In this document: in pieces, positions 13,842 to 26,622 of the stretch
Numbering within the stretch: the stretch's first letter is position 1
Layout: every line of letters begins with the position of its first letter
Assembly (NCBI RefSeq): GCF_963576545.1
Contig: NC_083645.1
Location: forward strand, 3,744,001 to 3,808,000
DNA: 64,000 nucleotides
Direction of reading: 5' to 3'
From: Limanda limanda
Taxonomy: Eukaryota; Chordata; Actinopteri; Pleuronectiformes; Pleuronectidae
Made by a program: the position numbers and the translations under genes
The notes under the pieces: generated by a model
Database searches by the model: none
Told to the model about the DNA's origin: nothing
What the model saw: the letters and a program-made list of their open reading frames with translations, nothing else

Positions 13842-14057
13842 GGTGTGGAAATAAATTTAAAAAAAATAAAAATAAAAAAATCCTAAAAAAATTTCAAAGT
13901 TAAAAAAGAAAGTTATGTTGAACCAGCCCACTTCCGGGTTAAATCACACCCACTTCCGGGTTAGGCCCCGCCCACTCCGAGTACGGATACGGATAATTCA
14001 TATGGTTAACAGATACAGATACAGATAATGCTGTACTCGCTCATCCCTACTTTTCAG

Positions 14058-17000
14058 CATTCCAGAAATGCCACAAGAATGAAATCAGTTGATTCATAAA
14101 GAACCAGATACCATAAAAGGTTTGAGTCTGCAAAGCAATCCGATTTACTCCCTCATTAGGCATATGGTAAGTGTGAAGGCTTAGAGACGCAGAGGGATCA
14201 CTGTACAGCAGCCCCTCTTATTTAATTATCCACGTGAGAGAGTACAGAGCCATCTACAGACATGGAGGAATTGCTATATAAAAAGTTGGCTTCTGCCAAG
14301 GAATCAATCCCTGAGCTTACTCTTTGAGATTCCAGCATGAGGTTGGGGAGTTGGCGCTGGAGAACACATTTTAGTTGAGCCAAAACCAATCCACTGTTTG
14401 GTCATTTGACTTGGAAATTTGTAAATATGCTGGTTTAAAAGTCAATACTTAGCAGTAGAAACAAGCTGAAAAACTGTGCAAAATGTGGTCTTTAACGGCT
14501 GCCTTCTTTCTTTTTCTTTGTTTCTTTCTGTCTCTTGTTTTTCGATTGTTTTCTTATTTTCTTTCTTTCATCACTTGTCCTGCAGTTTCTTTATGTAAGT
14601 GATGTGATATATAACGGCAACAGTTCAACTGTTTTATCCTCTTACATTACAGTTGGCATTTTACTGCTCTTTTGATGTGGACATTTGGAGTCATCTCCTG
14701 AGAATATTGTCTTTTTAATTAAAAAGCATGGTATTTCATATCAAGTTTACTGTCATAGTACCATTTAGTTTGTTCTTTTGCAAATACACACAGATTTTTA
14801 CATTCATTCCACAACTCAAATATATGTGGAAAATATACGTTTTCCTTGACATTCTAAATCTGTCAGTCTATTCTATTTAGATATGGATTTCTAGATGATT
14901 TTGATTGTGGAATTGATTGGCCATATATATTTATTTAATTGTTTTCATTATTGTGTCATGTCCTGTCTAGACAGTCGGACCATATCCTGACTGTAAATGA
15001 GCATCAGAAAAACATCAATTCGAGTGTAAGAGAGGGCTTCACTTCAATTATACATTTTGTAGATGAAATATAGGACTTCTGGAAGGAGAGGAGGACTGAG
15101 GCTATCAGTCAGATACGGTTGACATGTGGACCCTTGTGTTGTGGACACTCCATCAAGCACAAACAGAGCTTTACTGAGTTAGATCATTCAAAAGCATAAA
15201 TCATGATTCATAGTCTCCTGACGATTACACATTCTAGCAAGTGTTTTGTTTAAAGCAGACTGAATGCTTTAGGATACATAAAAATAGCAGATGGTTTGCA
15301 TGAGTTTATAACGTATTCCCCTAATTAAAGGCCATAAATAACTTTTTTTAGTACATAAAAACCAAAACTAAACATCAAATGTTTGTTTGGTGGCCTCCCT
15401 GAATAAAAATAATCTTAAATTGGGTGTAAAAAATATCCACTTCATCGGGAGATTCAAAGACACTGAGCTACTTAATGAAAAAAAGTTTCAGTCTTAGTCA
15501 CAAACAAAAATGCTAAATGGATAAAGATAAATTGAGTAAAACGTTATAATTATTTCGTTTGTGCAAAAAGAGTAGAGTAACAAATAACCTGCAGGGTCTT
15601 TGGTTTGGGTTCATTGTTTCTTTGTGGGGTTTGGAAAAGGCTCGACAACATTCAACAGTGTAGAAAAAAACACAGGGCGAATAAACTGCATTGGAGGCCA
15701 TGTTACTCTATCGCACATTCACTCAAGAAATAACGTGTACTTGAAATTATACATTCATGTCACTGGTAAAATGCTATGAGCTTATTTTTAATTGAGCGTT
15801 TATCCAAGCTCTAAATGGAATTGGAAAACATATATTTTTTAAATGTCTATGGTGTTTGCCTTTTACACAGCTGAGTTTGATTTGCTTTTCCTTATCCAAC
15901 TGTGGCATTAAAGTTAAAATTGCGATCCTGTTCCCCCACAATCATCATCACCATCATCATGCTGAGAGTGGGTCTCTGGAGACCAAGCCACATGGTGATT
16001 CTACCACTGCCAAACTCCAATTGACTGCCTGGCTGTAGACAGCTGCTTTTATCAGAGGGGACTGATGTTTTCTTGGGTATCCAGTGGTTTGAAATAATTA
16101 TGTATATAATCTCTGAATTTAATACTGTGTAATTCTGCTCTCATTAATAGTAATCAGTTTGCTCTGCATGGATGTGTACCTAAGTATCTGTTATCTGTCA
16201 TTCAACAGGGTTTTTCTGTGTTCAGTCTTACTTTTCTAAAAGCTGCATAACTTAAATGTTGACTTCTGGATACTGCATACCCATTTGCCCCATTATATTA
16301 TACTTATTATGTGCCCATAAAACTGAGTCAATTGTGCTTTAGGCAATGCAAAAAGCCAATATGATGCAGGGGTAGTAAAGACGGACAGGTTATAAAATAC
16401 CTCACATTCACTGCTGAACCTCTAAGAAAAATGCTGGCAAATTGCTCTTCTGTGTGGGCTCAAAGATTTCATAATTTCAAAGAAATGGGCTCATTAGACC
16501 TCAATTAGACGTGATAGTCTCATATTGTGTTGTGAAACTAAATCTGGTCTCATAATGGGCGCCCAGGGACTGTTGCACATGGGGATTCCTCCTCTGCCAA
16601 GCCCTCTGAAGTTGCTTCTTGACAATGAGCCATTTGGTCACTGTGTTCATCAAGCATCTCAAGAGGAAGGACGCTTCCAACTCCCACTTAGCAGCCTCCG
16701 AAAAGACATGTCCCAGAGCCAAAAGTTCTCAGGTCAATCAAATAATGTGGCCAATAGTGTAATACTTTACTCCATGTTTTAGTCTTTGTATGTCATTATT
16801 TTCTTTGCTGGTGGCACTTGAGCCAATGACCCAGTTTCTCATATGTAAGTCAACCATGTTGTGGCATTTATCATTTACAGTGCATCTTTCTTATATATTA
16901 CAATACTTCATCTAATTCTTACGAACCAAAGATGCGACTGGTCTAAAAACTGGCAACAGTATGTTTAGTCAGTCAGCAACAGATAAGTGCATCATTTTGA

Positions 17001-19620
17001 TATTGTTTTGTATCAAAGTGTCATAAATACACCTTTAACTAGTGTTTCACAATAGTGTCAGTTATTTTCCAGTCCCATACCATCTTTAATGGGAATCCTG
17101 GTTTCAAGCTGGGCCAATTGTTTCTAAATGTGGGTGTGTAAAATAATAAAGCTTACAAAAAAAACTCAAACGACAGCCATGACACACCTACAATGTAATA
17201 TTATCTGGCAACTGTGACAGACGATGAAATGTTCACTTAAAATTTGTATCACTATTAAAAGGCTGTGTCTATGCTAAGACTCTGGCAACAATAAAGATTT
17301 CTCACTGGAGATTTTGAGTTAACTGAGAGAATTTATAATGGCTGGATATTGCTATGGCTTTATAGACAAATACCTCCTACAGCTTGAAGAGCGAAGAAGA
17401 AGCTACAAGCTGAGGAGGGACAACTAGTTGCTGCACGGTTGCAAAGCCCTGGAAAATCATGGTGAATCTGATTACTACATACTCCAAATTGGCGATCTTA
17501 ATGAGTCTACTTCGGACACTCATGATCACATCATCGGAGTGAGACTTCATGTTGAGCAAAGCATGGAATCTCTCCGGGAAGACCCAGTTTAACATTTATA
17601 GCCTTTTATTGGCAAAAAAAAGATTGTTTTGTAGACGGTTACATTGTTGCCACTGCTGCCCTGTTGTGGCTGCAGACGGAGGCAATCTACTGTAATGATT
17701 CCAAAGGTTTTTGCAAGTACAAATTTTGTTTACACACCCACATTTATAAACATAGATCGCAGGTTGAAAAATACTGTAATTCACTTTATAAGATGGGAGC
17801 TAGAAATGGCAATCAAGAAAGTGGCTTGTTTCTTGATCTTCCAGCCTTTTTGTAATGGAATGTTGGTTGGTATCTACTCAATACAACGTGTCTGAGTTTC
17901 AAATGTGTTGTTTTCTCCTTTTTTGTGCATCCTGTTTGGCCTGACTAGATAATAACTATGCACAGTAAATGAAGCAGCTTGTTCTCTCTCTCTACTCTTC
18001 CTTCTCTAGGCCTTAGCAGCCTGACATATAACCAGCCTGAACTACCTTTTCATATCTGTAATTGTTTGAGCCAATGGAATGGTAGTTATGTTTTCACAAC
18101 CGTATTACTAGCATGTTTAATTTCGTTTTTCAGGTCAGGTGACACATGTGACAGCACTGTGTTGTTGGCCCAGCTTCTCGATCCCTTTTTACGTTTGCTT
18201 TTTGGGCTGTTTAGCAGTTTTAGTTTGTTTCTTATTCTGCACATTACCTGGCTGTAGCTCCAGTTCAATCAATAACTACAAGTAAAAGGAAAGGAAAGCA
18301 AGTAAGCAGTTTCGCACTTTGTGGAATATAAAGTATATACATGTCGATAGAAAATCTATGCTGCAAGAACCTAGAGCCAGACTCCTGTTGAACATGAAAA
18401 AGTATAAATCCAGTTTAGCCAGCCATAAGCAGATATGATTGGTCTGTCCATGTCCACACTGGAAAGACGGATGTCCAGTGCTCCTTTGACAATCCCCCCG
18501 TCGGAGACTACAGGTGGATGTTGGAGGGCTGAAGCAACTGGCAGCAATACTGACGCAGCAGCGGGGGTGAAGGGAAATTTTCTCTCCTTAAAAAAAAACC
18601 GCCTATAAGGTGGGTGTGTACTGAAAAGAAAATTGTCTGGGTACAGTAACTCTTAATAATAATAATAATAATTATTATTATATAATCATATAACCCCCCA
18701 CAAAGTTCTGAATGTTACATTTTATTGAACATTATACCTGGAAAAAAATAATTTTCATAGATGGTTGTTTCTGGCTGCCATAACTTTTTGTCAATTACAC
18801 AAAACCATGCAGACACATACATCACAAATTGGCTACAAGTGTTCATTTTATTTATTGATTACATACTCCTGTTAATCACATGAGTCAGCGTCATGGCAAA
18901 ATGGCTGCACACTGGGGTTTCAGTTCTTCTGATGCCTTGTTTATTAGATACTGCATCAAAGCAACAATAAACGCCCAAATTACCTGAAAATAAGACTTCT
19001 TTGTGCTACAGTTTATGCTGATGCTTGGGGCTCCATTGGTCTCTCATAGTATTTATTGTGTGTGTGTCTCTATCTCTCTGTGCATGTGAAAGCCTGGCAG
19101 GTGCTCCTCCTCCTTACGGCCTGGTGTCAAAGACGGTGATACCACCCCAAAACACCAAGAGGCACTTAAGGTTGTGTCAGTTGGGGCAGTTGTAAGTCCT
19201 GTGTGAACATCTCACCAAACTAGCTCCTGACATCTTGTTTGAATTATGAATTGACGTTGTCTAAGAGTCGGACTAGAAGTGTTATTCGACAATTTATGAC
19301 TTTTGATTTGAAACTGTTGTGTTGTCAGTGAGTATTCTTTTTCGTTTTGGTTTACTCAAGAAAGCTCTTGTTAAGAGTCCTCTCTTTGTTATATTTGTTT
19401 TCATATTTGAAATGGCACCTTGTTGCTGGCTTTTTGGTTAATTCATATTGCATGCATTGTCCTTCAATCTTAAAACCAGGTTTAAAAATGCACTACAACT
19501 TTCATATACCAAAAACATCTGGTTTTATGTTGCCACCTTTTTCACAGCGAGCCGAGTCGTAACATAGTGTTGTATGTTTTTTTTCTTTATGGTCTTCAGT
19601 ATGAGATTTTTTTCACTATC
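14058..19620. other. noncoding DNA, no gene recognised
   Basis: No recognisable exon or transposon. It includes a CTTT-rich pyrimidine tract at about 14,500-14,570, a CATCAT run near 15,942-15,960, and a small (TAA)n/(TTA)n inverted run at 18,655-18,682. The short ORFs have no domain signal. Confidence 0.55.
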
Positions 19621-19629
19621 ATGTTTTTT

Positions 19630-19880
19630 CTATCCAGCCAAGGTCTGGTTCGTTGGTGACAGCTATGTCCATGTGGAGACCATGGGCAACAACCTTGGTG
19701 TGGGTGGCGTCTCCTTCCACTGGTTTGGCGGAAGTGTTCTAAGGTGGAAGTGCCTACTCCCCTTGTATTCCTCATCCATGTGGAACGACCTGGGGGGATA
19801 TCTCAAGTGTCAATCTTGTTGCGCAATGAAGGAGGACTTGCAGATCCTTCATCTTCAACATACAGAAATAGATTTGTGAA
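19630..19880 (+). pseudogene. SGNH-hydrolase-like transposon-associated fragment
   Basis: The frame within 19,574-19,879 reads KVWFVGDSYVH, then ETMGNNLGVGGVSFHWFGG, VLRWKCLLPL, ND-GG and AMKEDLQ. This resembles the SGNH-like domain found in repetitive fish proteins: a block I 'GDS' followed by a 'GGND'-type block, here damaged. The fragment is short and ends soon after the AMKEDLQ helix. I take it as a relic of a repetitive element ORF rather than a host exon, since no splice-flanked neighbour exon is visible. The assignment rests on motif recall only. Confidence 0.4.
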
Positions 19881-22174
19881 CAGTGCTATTGTTACATTTG
19901 TTCATTTTTGCAATGGCAGCTTTGTACCCTTGCCCCCCTTATGCGAGGCTTGACAATCCTTGAGCTTCTGAACCAATGTTCTAAATCAATGTTCATAAGC
20001 TGCACTACTCTTAGAGCAAATCACTGTGGCAACAGCAAAAAGCAGTTATTAGTTACAATTTATAGGAGTCACATTTTTCTCCTGGCTGAACCTCTGGCAC
20101 ATTGCTTTGTTGAAGGTTTTATTAGTGGATTTACTAGCACCAATGTCCAGGTAGCCATGCATTTGACTCAGACTGCTGGTGAATGTACATTTTATCCATC
20201 ATCAATGAGCAGACGATTTCCTTCCCCCCTGTCCTCTTCTCGGAGAAATGGCTTTTTAATGAAGAGAAAAATACAACGGTAAATCCACGATCTACCAAGA
20301 TGCTTCTGTACCATTTCTGAAAACCTTAAAGGAGTTGGCAAAGCAAACGTCAACTTCTCTCTGACAAATAGCAAACAAATACACTACATTTATTTAACAG
20401 GGACAATGTACAGCTCATGGGCAGTAACAGGGTTAGCTATAAGCTCATTTTCCTCTACACTCCCTGGGCAATCTTTAGTCCCTGGGCAATCTGCATTCCC
20501 TGCACAGGGACTTCTTCTCACCAAGTGCCTCTTCTTTTAAATTCTATTCAAAATCTTGGAAGATAATTGATCTAGAATCTCCAGAAACAATGTAACTATG
20601 ATCAGTACACAGAGGTTTGTTGTTGTGGTATGCATTGGTAATAATGATAATGTGTAATTGTGTTTAAGTCTCACTTTTGTCACTGGTGACAACTAGCGTC
20701 TTTCATCACCATGGCATCATCATAATAAGCTGAAAGAATGCTAACACAAACTCTTTTGTCAATGTTGGTAATGATCCCATTATTAAACACAGAACACAAA
20801 TTTACAACAGGCCCATGAGGCTAAGAAAGATGAGAAGTTGGCCCAACTTTAACTTACCTCTGTAGAAAGACTTAATAGCTTTCATCAGATGGCCCTGATA
20901 GTTTAGTTGCTTTTCTATAAATGCTAAGATAAGTTGGAAGGCACAGTGGCCTAGTTCTGGCTCCTCTTTGGCCAACATAAAAAAAATTATCTTAAGAGAA
21001 TAATGTGTGTTAATAAATGAATTTCAAACATTTCTGATTTCAAAACTGAAATAAATGTCTGGCATAATTAAGAGAAAAACACAGCTGATGTAACCGTCAT
21101 GGACATCATGAAGAATAACAGAGATCGGAAATCATTGCTGATGGGTCAGTTTTGGCCCACGTACCGTTATTCCGTGATTTGAGAGGGAGATATGTTCTAT
21201 TTGATCCACAGACTGTTAAGCCACTGACTGCAAGGTGCTGTTTCCCTGTGTATTCCAATTTGATTTATATTGAACATTTAAGTTTGTCCAAATGGCACCA
21301 AATTTGGACTGCATATCCTCAGGCTTTTATGGACACACATTCCAAGTGTTATTGATTAATGAGATGTGTTTTTTTTTTTTAAACAGACGTAATGACACCT
21401 GTGGAATTAGCAGGTAGAAGTTCAAAAATAAGTTGTGGCATTGACTTCACTACTGGTCAAAAATAATATAAAGCTAAATAAATGGACAAACAAGTGAGAG
21501 CAAGGGAAAAAAACAATTAAACAGGTATGTATCACATCGGCAAAAAATAACTTTTGAGCTTGTGATCTTGTTGATGAACCACAAGAAGATGGACCATGAC
21601 TGTATCTTCTATATTTCATGGCAATGCATCCAACAGTTGCTGAGATACTCAAACCCATAAACATCAATATCATTCTCATGTGTCTTACTTCTTTTCTGAG
21701 CTCAGCTTGCTGTTCTTCTGAAACGTACAAGTGTTGTAGCTCTCTCCCTGGTGTGGTGATTTCAACAGGGAAGAAGAATGGATTTTAAGGAGTGGATTGG
21801 GAGGGTAGAGAGGCAGAGGAACCTGCTGAAGCTCTTTTATTCTGTCAGAGCCAATGTTAAACATGTAACTGATCCTCCCTGTGCTCAGCCAGAAGTAAAT
21901 TTTAAGCTCTGCTCTTTGGAAACATCTTGTCTTGAGTTCTTGCATCAAACAAGGATGTTATGTTTTCACCCATGCCTGTATGTCTGATAGTTGTTGTATT
22001 TTTTAGGTTTATGCAAAAAGTACTGGACTGATTTGCTCCAAACTTGGTGGAGGAGAAAAGCATGGGTCAGGGACAACCTTTCAAAATTATGGTGTCGATC
22101 CGGGACTTTAGCACCACCTTCGTCAACATTGTGGTGCCAATTATTAACATTTCTGTCAGTTTCAAATATTAATA
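19881..22174. other. noncoding DNA with old dispersed-repeat-like segments
   Basis: No gene recognised. Segments at about 21,270-21,340 (ending in CACCAAATTTGGACTGCATA) and 22,010-22,110 (TGGACTGATTTGCTCCAAAC and onward) resemble a common fish dispersed repeat with 'xxTGGACxGATTTGxxCCAAA' blocks. I cannot assign a family or ends. Near 20,458-20,500 the 13-mer CCCTGGGCAATCT occurs twice in tandem. Confidence 0.4.
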
Positions 22175-22182
22175 TTATAGAG

Positions 22183-23225
22183 CAGGGGTCCCTTACAGGC
22201 GGACCGCGGTCCGAGTCTGGACCCAGAAGCCGTCCCGTACGGAACCGGACATACAGCCAAAACAGAAGGTTATGATTTAAAACCTGACGGGGCGCTTCTA
22301 TTTGTAACCGGCACAGCTTCTGTAGTCTTAACGGTAGTGGTTTAGCGGATGAGGAAACGCATTTAGCAATTGCATGCGAGTTAATTCCATGTGATACTAC
22401 TCAGCCAATCAAGTCTGTGCATTCCAGGCGGTTTACATTGCGTCTCTACAGTGCAGACAGATGAGAGAGTTAGAGGCAAGTTACACATGAAGAGACGGTA
22501 GAAAGATAAAGAAAGATAGCGATACAGGTAGAGAAAACAGAGGGAGAGATACAAACGACTGAGCCGGAGAAAGTGGAGAAACAGGAGTGAGATGGAGGAA
22601 GGGAGAGAACAGAGGAGTAAGCCAGAGAAAATGAGAGAAACAGAGGAGTGAGACAAAGAAAGGGAGACAAACAGACGAAAAAAAATGGGGGAGTGGGATA
22701 TAGAGATATAGAGGGGAAGAAAGTGATTCTAAAACTGTTCAATTGTTAAGATGTGTTGTAATGTATTATCTGTCAAATTCTTTGAGACTTTTGAGTCAAG
22801 ATGTGAAACAGAAACATTGAAATAGTATAGTAATAGTAGCTTTTGATCCCTTTTTTATTTTTCTGAAGTTAAGCACTTTATTTGAACATGCACAGTTTTT
22901 ACATTTTATGTATTTTATGTATCTCTTATTTTGAAATGCAGCCCTACTTTATTTAGTTAATGAGAGAACATTATACATATATGCAACCATACATATATGT
23001 TCAGTTCTATGTCACGTGACAATAAATATTTTCAAAAAGGTTTTGAATCATACTGAATTCATTTGATTTGACAGTCAGGTAGTGAGTACATGCAGATGTT
23101 GATTAAACTGCTAGGCTTCTTAAATGTATATCACACTGAATAGTTAGACATTATGATCTTAAGGACCATTCCTTCAAGAAATTTTCTCCAACTGGACCTC
23201 TTTAAATTTTAGTTGAATAACCCTG
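22183..23225. mobile_element. non-autonomous hAT (Charlie-like) element
   Basis: The left end is CAGGGGTCCC and the right end, read inward, is CAGGGTTATTCAACTAAAAT. The element is flanked by the perfect 8-bp duplication TTATAGAG (22,175-22,182 and 23,226-23,233). The CAGGG terminus and 8-bp TSD are typical of hAT transposons. The interior has no transposase ORF. It contains a purine-rich (GAGA) stretch at about 22,450-22,700 and AT-rich DNA after it. A perfect TSD with recognisable tips suggests the copy was not rearranged after insertion. Confidence 0.85.
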
Positions 23226-23233
23226 TTATAGAG

Positions 23234-25778
23234 CTTTCTGAGTTAGTACGATTGAGTCCAGATGAACAGACTACTTCCCTTTTGCTTTTCATTTTTCTAT
23301 TTTAAGATCTAGGCGGGATTGTATGGCCTTGAAGGAGGTATGTGCTCTACTGCGTGGAATTTTTATCTCTTAATAGAAGCAGAGCATATTAGACTGCAAC
23401 AGTTTATCTATTCTGCTTGTGATGGCTGTTGCAGTTTCCTGCCGTTACCTTGATTTAATATTGAGAAAGAAAATTATAATGAACTCAGGATCAAGTGGAG
23501 GGACACAAAAGTTGCTGTTAACCTCTTTTAATGGTAAGTATGACATACAGGCGAAGGCATTCATATGCTGTCTGAACATGCAAACAGTACAATAATAAGG
23601 CAAGGAAAAGTCTCTTTTGAAATTTCACTATTCAATACCTGAATGATAAAGTCAGTGCTTAATTGAAGTCATATAAATGTACTGAGGTTGCAGTTGTGTG
23701 TTTCAGTTGGAGCCAGATAGCCTGTATGTGAACACTATCAAGGGAGAGAGGCAAATTATAAGCTAAACAGAGAGGCATTCTCTTCTATATAGAAGCCAAA
23801 GCCAATTATTACACCCTCTGTATTCAAGCACAGTATGTAAAAAGAATTACATTCACAATGTATGAATTCTGCGGTGCACAAGTAATGCATAATGTATAGC
23901 GACATTCATTCCAAATGCAGAGAGCAGCATGGCTTTTATTTGAGGAGGAGGAGGAACGTAACAGGATGAAAGTCACCTGGCTTTTGAGCAGGAGACTCAC
24001 ACTCTCTTCCCTTTATGACCCTGTAGCAAAGCTACACTCGTGCTGGCTGTGGGGACGGCAATGTCGCTTCATGAGGTGGCTGCTTAGTTCATCCATTATT
24101 TTGGCCTCATCAAAACAATATACAATTGTTTAATAGATTGCCAAGATTGTCGTCTTGACTTTTCCTTGAGTTTCTCCTTGAGTCCTTCCCCCCATCCGAC
24201 ATGTCGCACAATTCACTGGACTGTTACTTCACTAATTTGGTTCGTGACCGGCAACTCTACGAATATATCCATCAACAGCTTTAATCTAGATATGGCCACT
24301 GTGAGAATACTGCATGCTGTAGTAAACTGGGGGAATTCTGGTTATGTGAGCAGCGCGTGTACAAGGCAGAATGTCATGCTTTTAATTTCGGCGCCCATGT
24401 TTTCAGGTCAGAGCATCCATTACCTGTGAAAGCAGCGCATGAGTCTCTCTTCTAGAGAGTTGAGGTCTGGCCTATTTTCTCTGTGTACCGCGCACGCTTC
24501 ACAGGAATGTAGACAGTGAAAATGATCTTTCCCCACAGGGTTAGGGTTAGTCCTGATATTCAGTTGTGTATATAGCTGTACTTTTATCTAAGGAAATATA
24601 GTATTCATACCAGTTATTTTCATCTGTCATATTGATTTTTGTCAATTTAAACTGTGTGTTTTAGTTTTACATGGTAAAATCAATTTCAGTGAAAACGAGC
24701 CAGATGTCGACAACTGCATTTATGTGGCAAAAGTTTTTGTACACCTCTCATATTTTGTGTAATTATAAAAGTCACTGTGCTACTCATTCTGTATATTTCG
24801 TTCTGAATATATGATATCTCCTTGTTACTGTCAGCACTCTGGATTTTGGATCAAATGGAGGCTATTCTTAAACTTACTGGAACATTTTGATAACATAGAA
24901 TTACAATTGTCTAGTCTAGAGGTAACAAAAGCATGGCCTGGTTTCTCAGCATGCTTTCTGAGACAGGATATTGTCTCCTCTTCTGCTACCTCCGCTGTTT
25001 AGATGAAAGCACTCCCAAAATCCAATAGGAAAACGCTGTTTTTTAAGGAAGGTTATTTTTTCTTCATTTTTAAACTGCATAAATTACAAAAAGATATTAA
25101 TGAGGCACTTCAGACATGGGTAGGAGCTGAACTGTAAAGATGAGGATTAAAAATGTTTGCCGCTTTAGACTGCAAAGTTAAATGCTTCAGTCCCTTTGCA
25201 ATACCCACCCTGAACATATTAAAATAGACTGAACTTAAACCTATTTTGTCAGTTGCTGTTTTTAACATTCCTTTCTGATGTGGACACTGTAATTTGGCAT
25301 GTGTTTTAAATGAAAATTGTGTGCATTGTTGAGATTTCTCTTCAAATACATACTGTGTTTTTCATATGTGAAAGATGTGGATGTTGTTGAGCCATGAGAA
25401 AAGGAGAATTTCTGTCACAAAATCATATATTGTCCTGTTGCTTTGCAGTTTCCCTTGTAGAAGTTGGTAAAGGTAGGACAAGGAATACTTGCCCTTTTTA
25501 GTCTCCTGAGGGGCCGGAGTGACTGTCAGACCTTTTTAGCAATGGTTCAGGGGTTGATGGTTGAGGTCAGGTCGTCCATGCAGTCCAGAGAATTTGATTT
25601 TACTGAATCTCTTTTCAGCAGGTAAGGATTAGAGTCGAAGGTTAGCAGTAGATGATGGTGCTGGCCAGCTCAACTGAAATCAATTAGCACATATTTAGTT
25701 TAATTTCCATTTAGGGAGAAATTATGTTATCTGCTCCATGCATATAGCTGCTCCACTACGGTCATGTCTGCAGACTCA
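23234..25778. other. noncoding DNA, no gene recognised
   Basis: AT-rich sequence without recognisable domains or transposon ends. A single GGGTTAGGGTTAG occurs near 24,539. Confidence 0.55.
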
Positions 25779-26166
25779 TTGGGCCTCATTTACTAACAGT
25801 GCGTTCGCAGGTTTGACGCACAAATCTGGGATTCATCAGTATGGCTTACACTTTCGACGCCTTCAATTTCTGCTGTTGTGAGATTCTGTGTGTTTTACCT
25901 CTAACTTCAACTGATCAGCAGAACGCTCTCTTCATGACAAAGGGATGTCCTTATATCGAGAAATAGAGCTTGGAAGAATGCTAATTGCAGAGAGCGGACA
26001 CGAGCCTTTCAATTTAGAATGATTCTGATTCACAATCATACTCATGGTGGTGAGAAAATAATCAGCTAGTGCACATGTTTCATGAATCCAGCGGCGATTT
26101 TGTGCACGCACTTATTTTCTGCGGAGAGTAAGAACATTTCTGCGCACATGTCAGTAAATGAGGCCT
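25779..26166. mobile_element. Harbinger-like MITE
   Basis: Terminal inverted repeats of about 13 bp: GGCCTCATTTACT on the left and its reverse complement AGTAAATGAGGCC on the right. ATT(G) lies just outside both ends, consistent with a 3-bp-type target duplication. At about 390 bp with no ORF it is a non-autonomous element. The 'GGGCCTCATTTA' end is typical of PIF/Harbinger-type MITEs in fish. Subterminal parts also share GTGCG motifs. Confidence 0.6.
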
Positions 26167-26299
26167 ATTGTTGTTGATGTCTACCACTACTGTGACAGTA
26201 TCTACAGAAGTATTGATTTCGTTTGGATCAAATGTGGTTGTACAGCTGTGAGTTATGAAGCGGAGCAGTCTCAAGACAAAGGCCTGGGGTGAATCTGTG

Positions 26300-26622
26300 C
26301 TCACTGAGATGGATTTAAAGAGTGACTGTCTGCTGCTCTTTTGACAGGATGTCGAGGATCCAGTTGCAGACCCACAGGGCGGAAGCTGTTCATCCAGGTG
26401 GGATTTGACCCTTCAGGCATAAGACTGATGGAAGGCAGGTGGACATTGCTGCCTGACTGACTGTGGTGTAGTAGACGTCTGTTCTGCACAGTGTTGAACC
26501 TCACACTCAGGTAGGTTGTCAGGCCCTGCCACTTTGCATGTGTTGACTTTGGTGAAGGCCTTCTTCAGTGTGCCTGTAGACAGCTGCAGGGCCTTTGGTG
26601 CTGGATTGTTGATTTCCTCCAA
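26300..26622 (-). pseudogene. LINE reverse transcriptase N-terminal fragment
   Basis: The minus-strand frame at 26,413-26,622 reads LKKAFTKVNTCKVAGPDNLP, close to the 'VNxxKAxGPDxxP' motif that opens the RT domain of Jockey/CR1/Rex-type non-LTR retrotransposons. It continues into CEVQHCAEQ. An overlapping frame further on carries NSFRPVGL, equivalent to the 'xYRPVALT' block, so a frameshift separates the two. No catalytic FADD motif or endonuclease is seen. This is an old truncated LINE copy on the minus strand. Confidence 0.6.

Larger units (their letters stand above)
13085..14049. mobile_element. non-autonomous hAT element, copy 1 (hairpin type)
   Basis: The element starts TAGAGATGAGC and ends GCTCATCCCTA, an imperfect terminal inverted repeat. 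It is flanked by a perfect 8-bp direct repeat CTTTTCAG (13,077-13,084 and 14,050-14,057), the target-site duplication length of the hAT superfamily. It has no transposase ORF, so it would depend on a related enzyme in trans. Inside lie a long inverted repeat (about 13,430-13,568 against 13,650-13,785), a loop of about 80 bp, and a (CA)n run. Two further copies occur at 45,828 and 61,367. Compared with those, the stems here are heavily changed T to C (see findings). The ORFs across it are by-products of the hairpin sequence. Confidence 0.9.
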
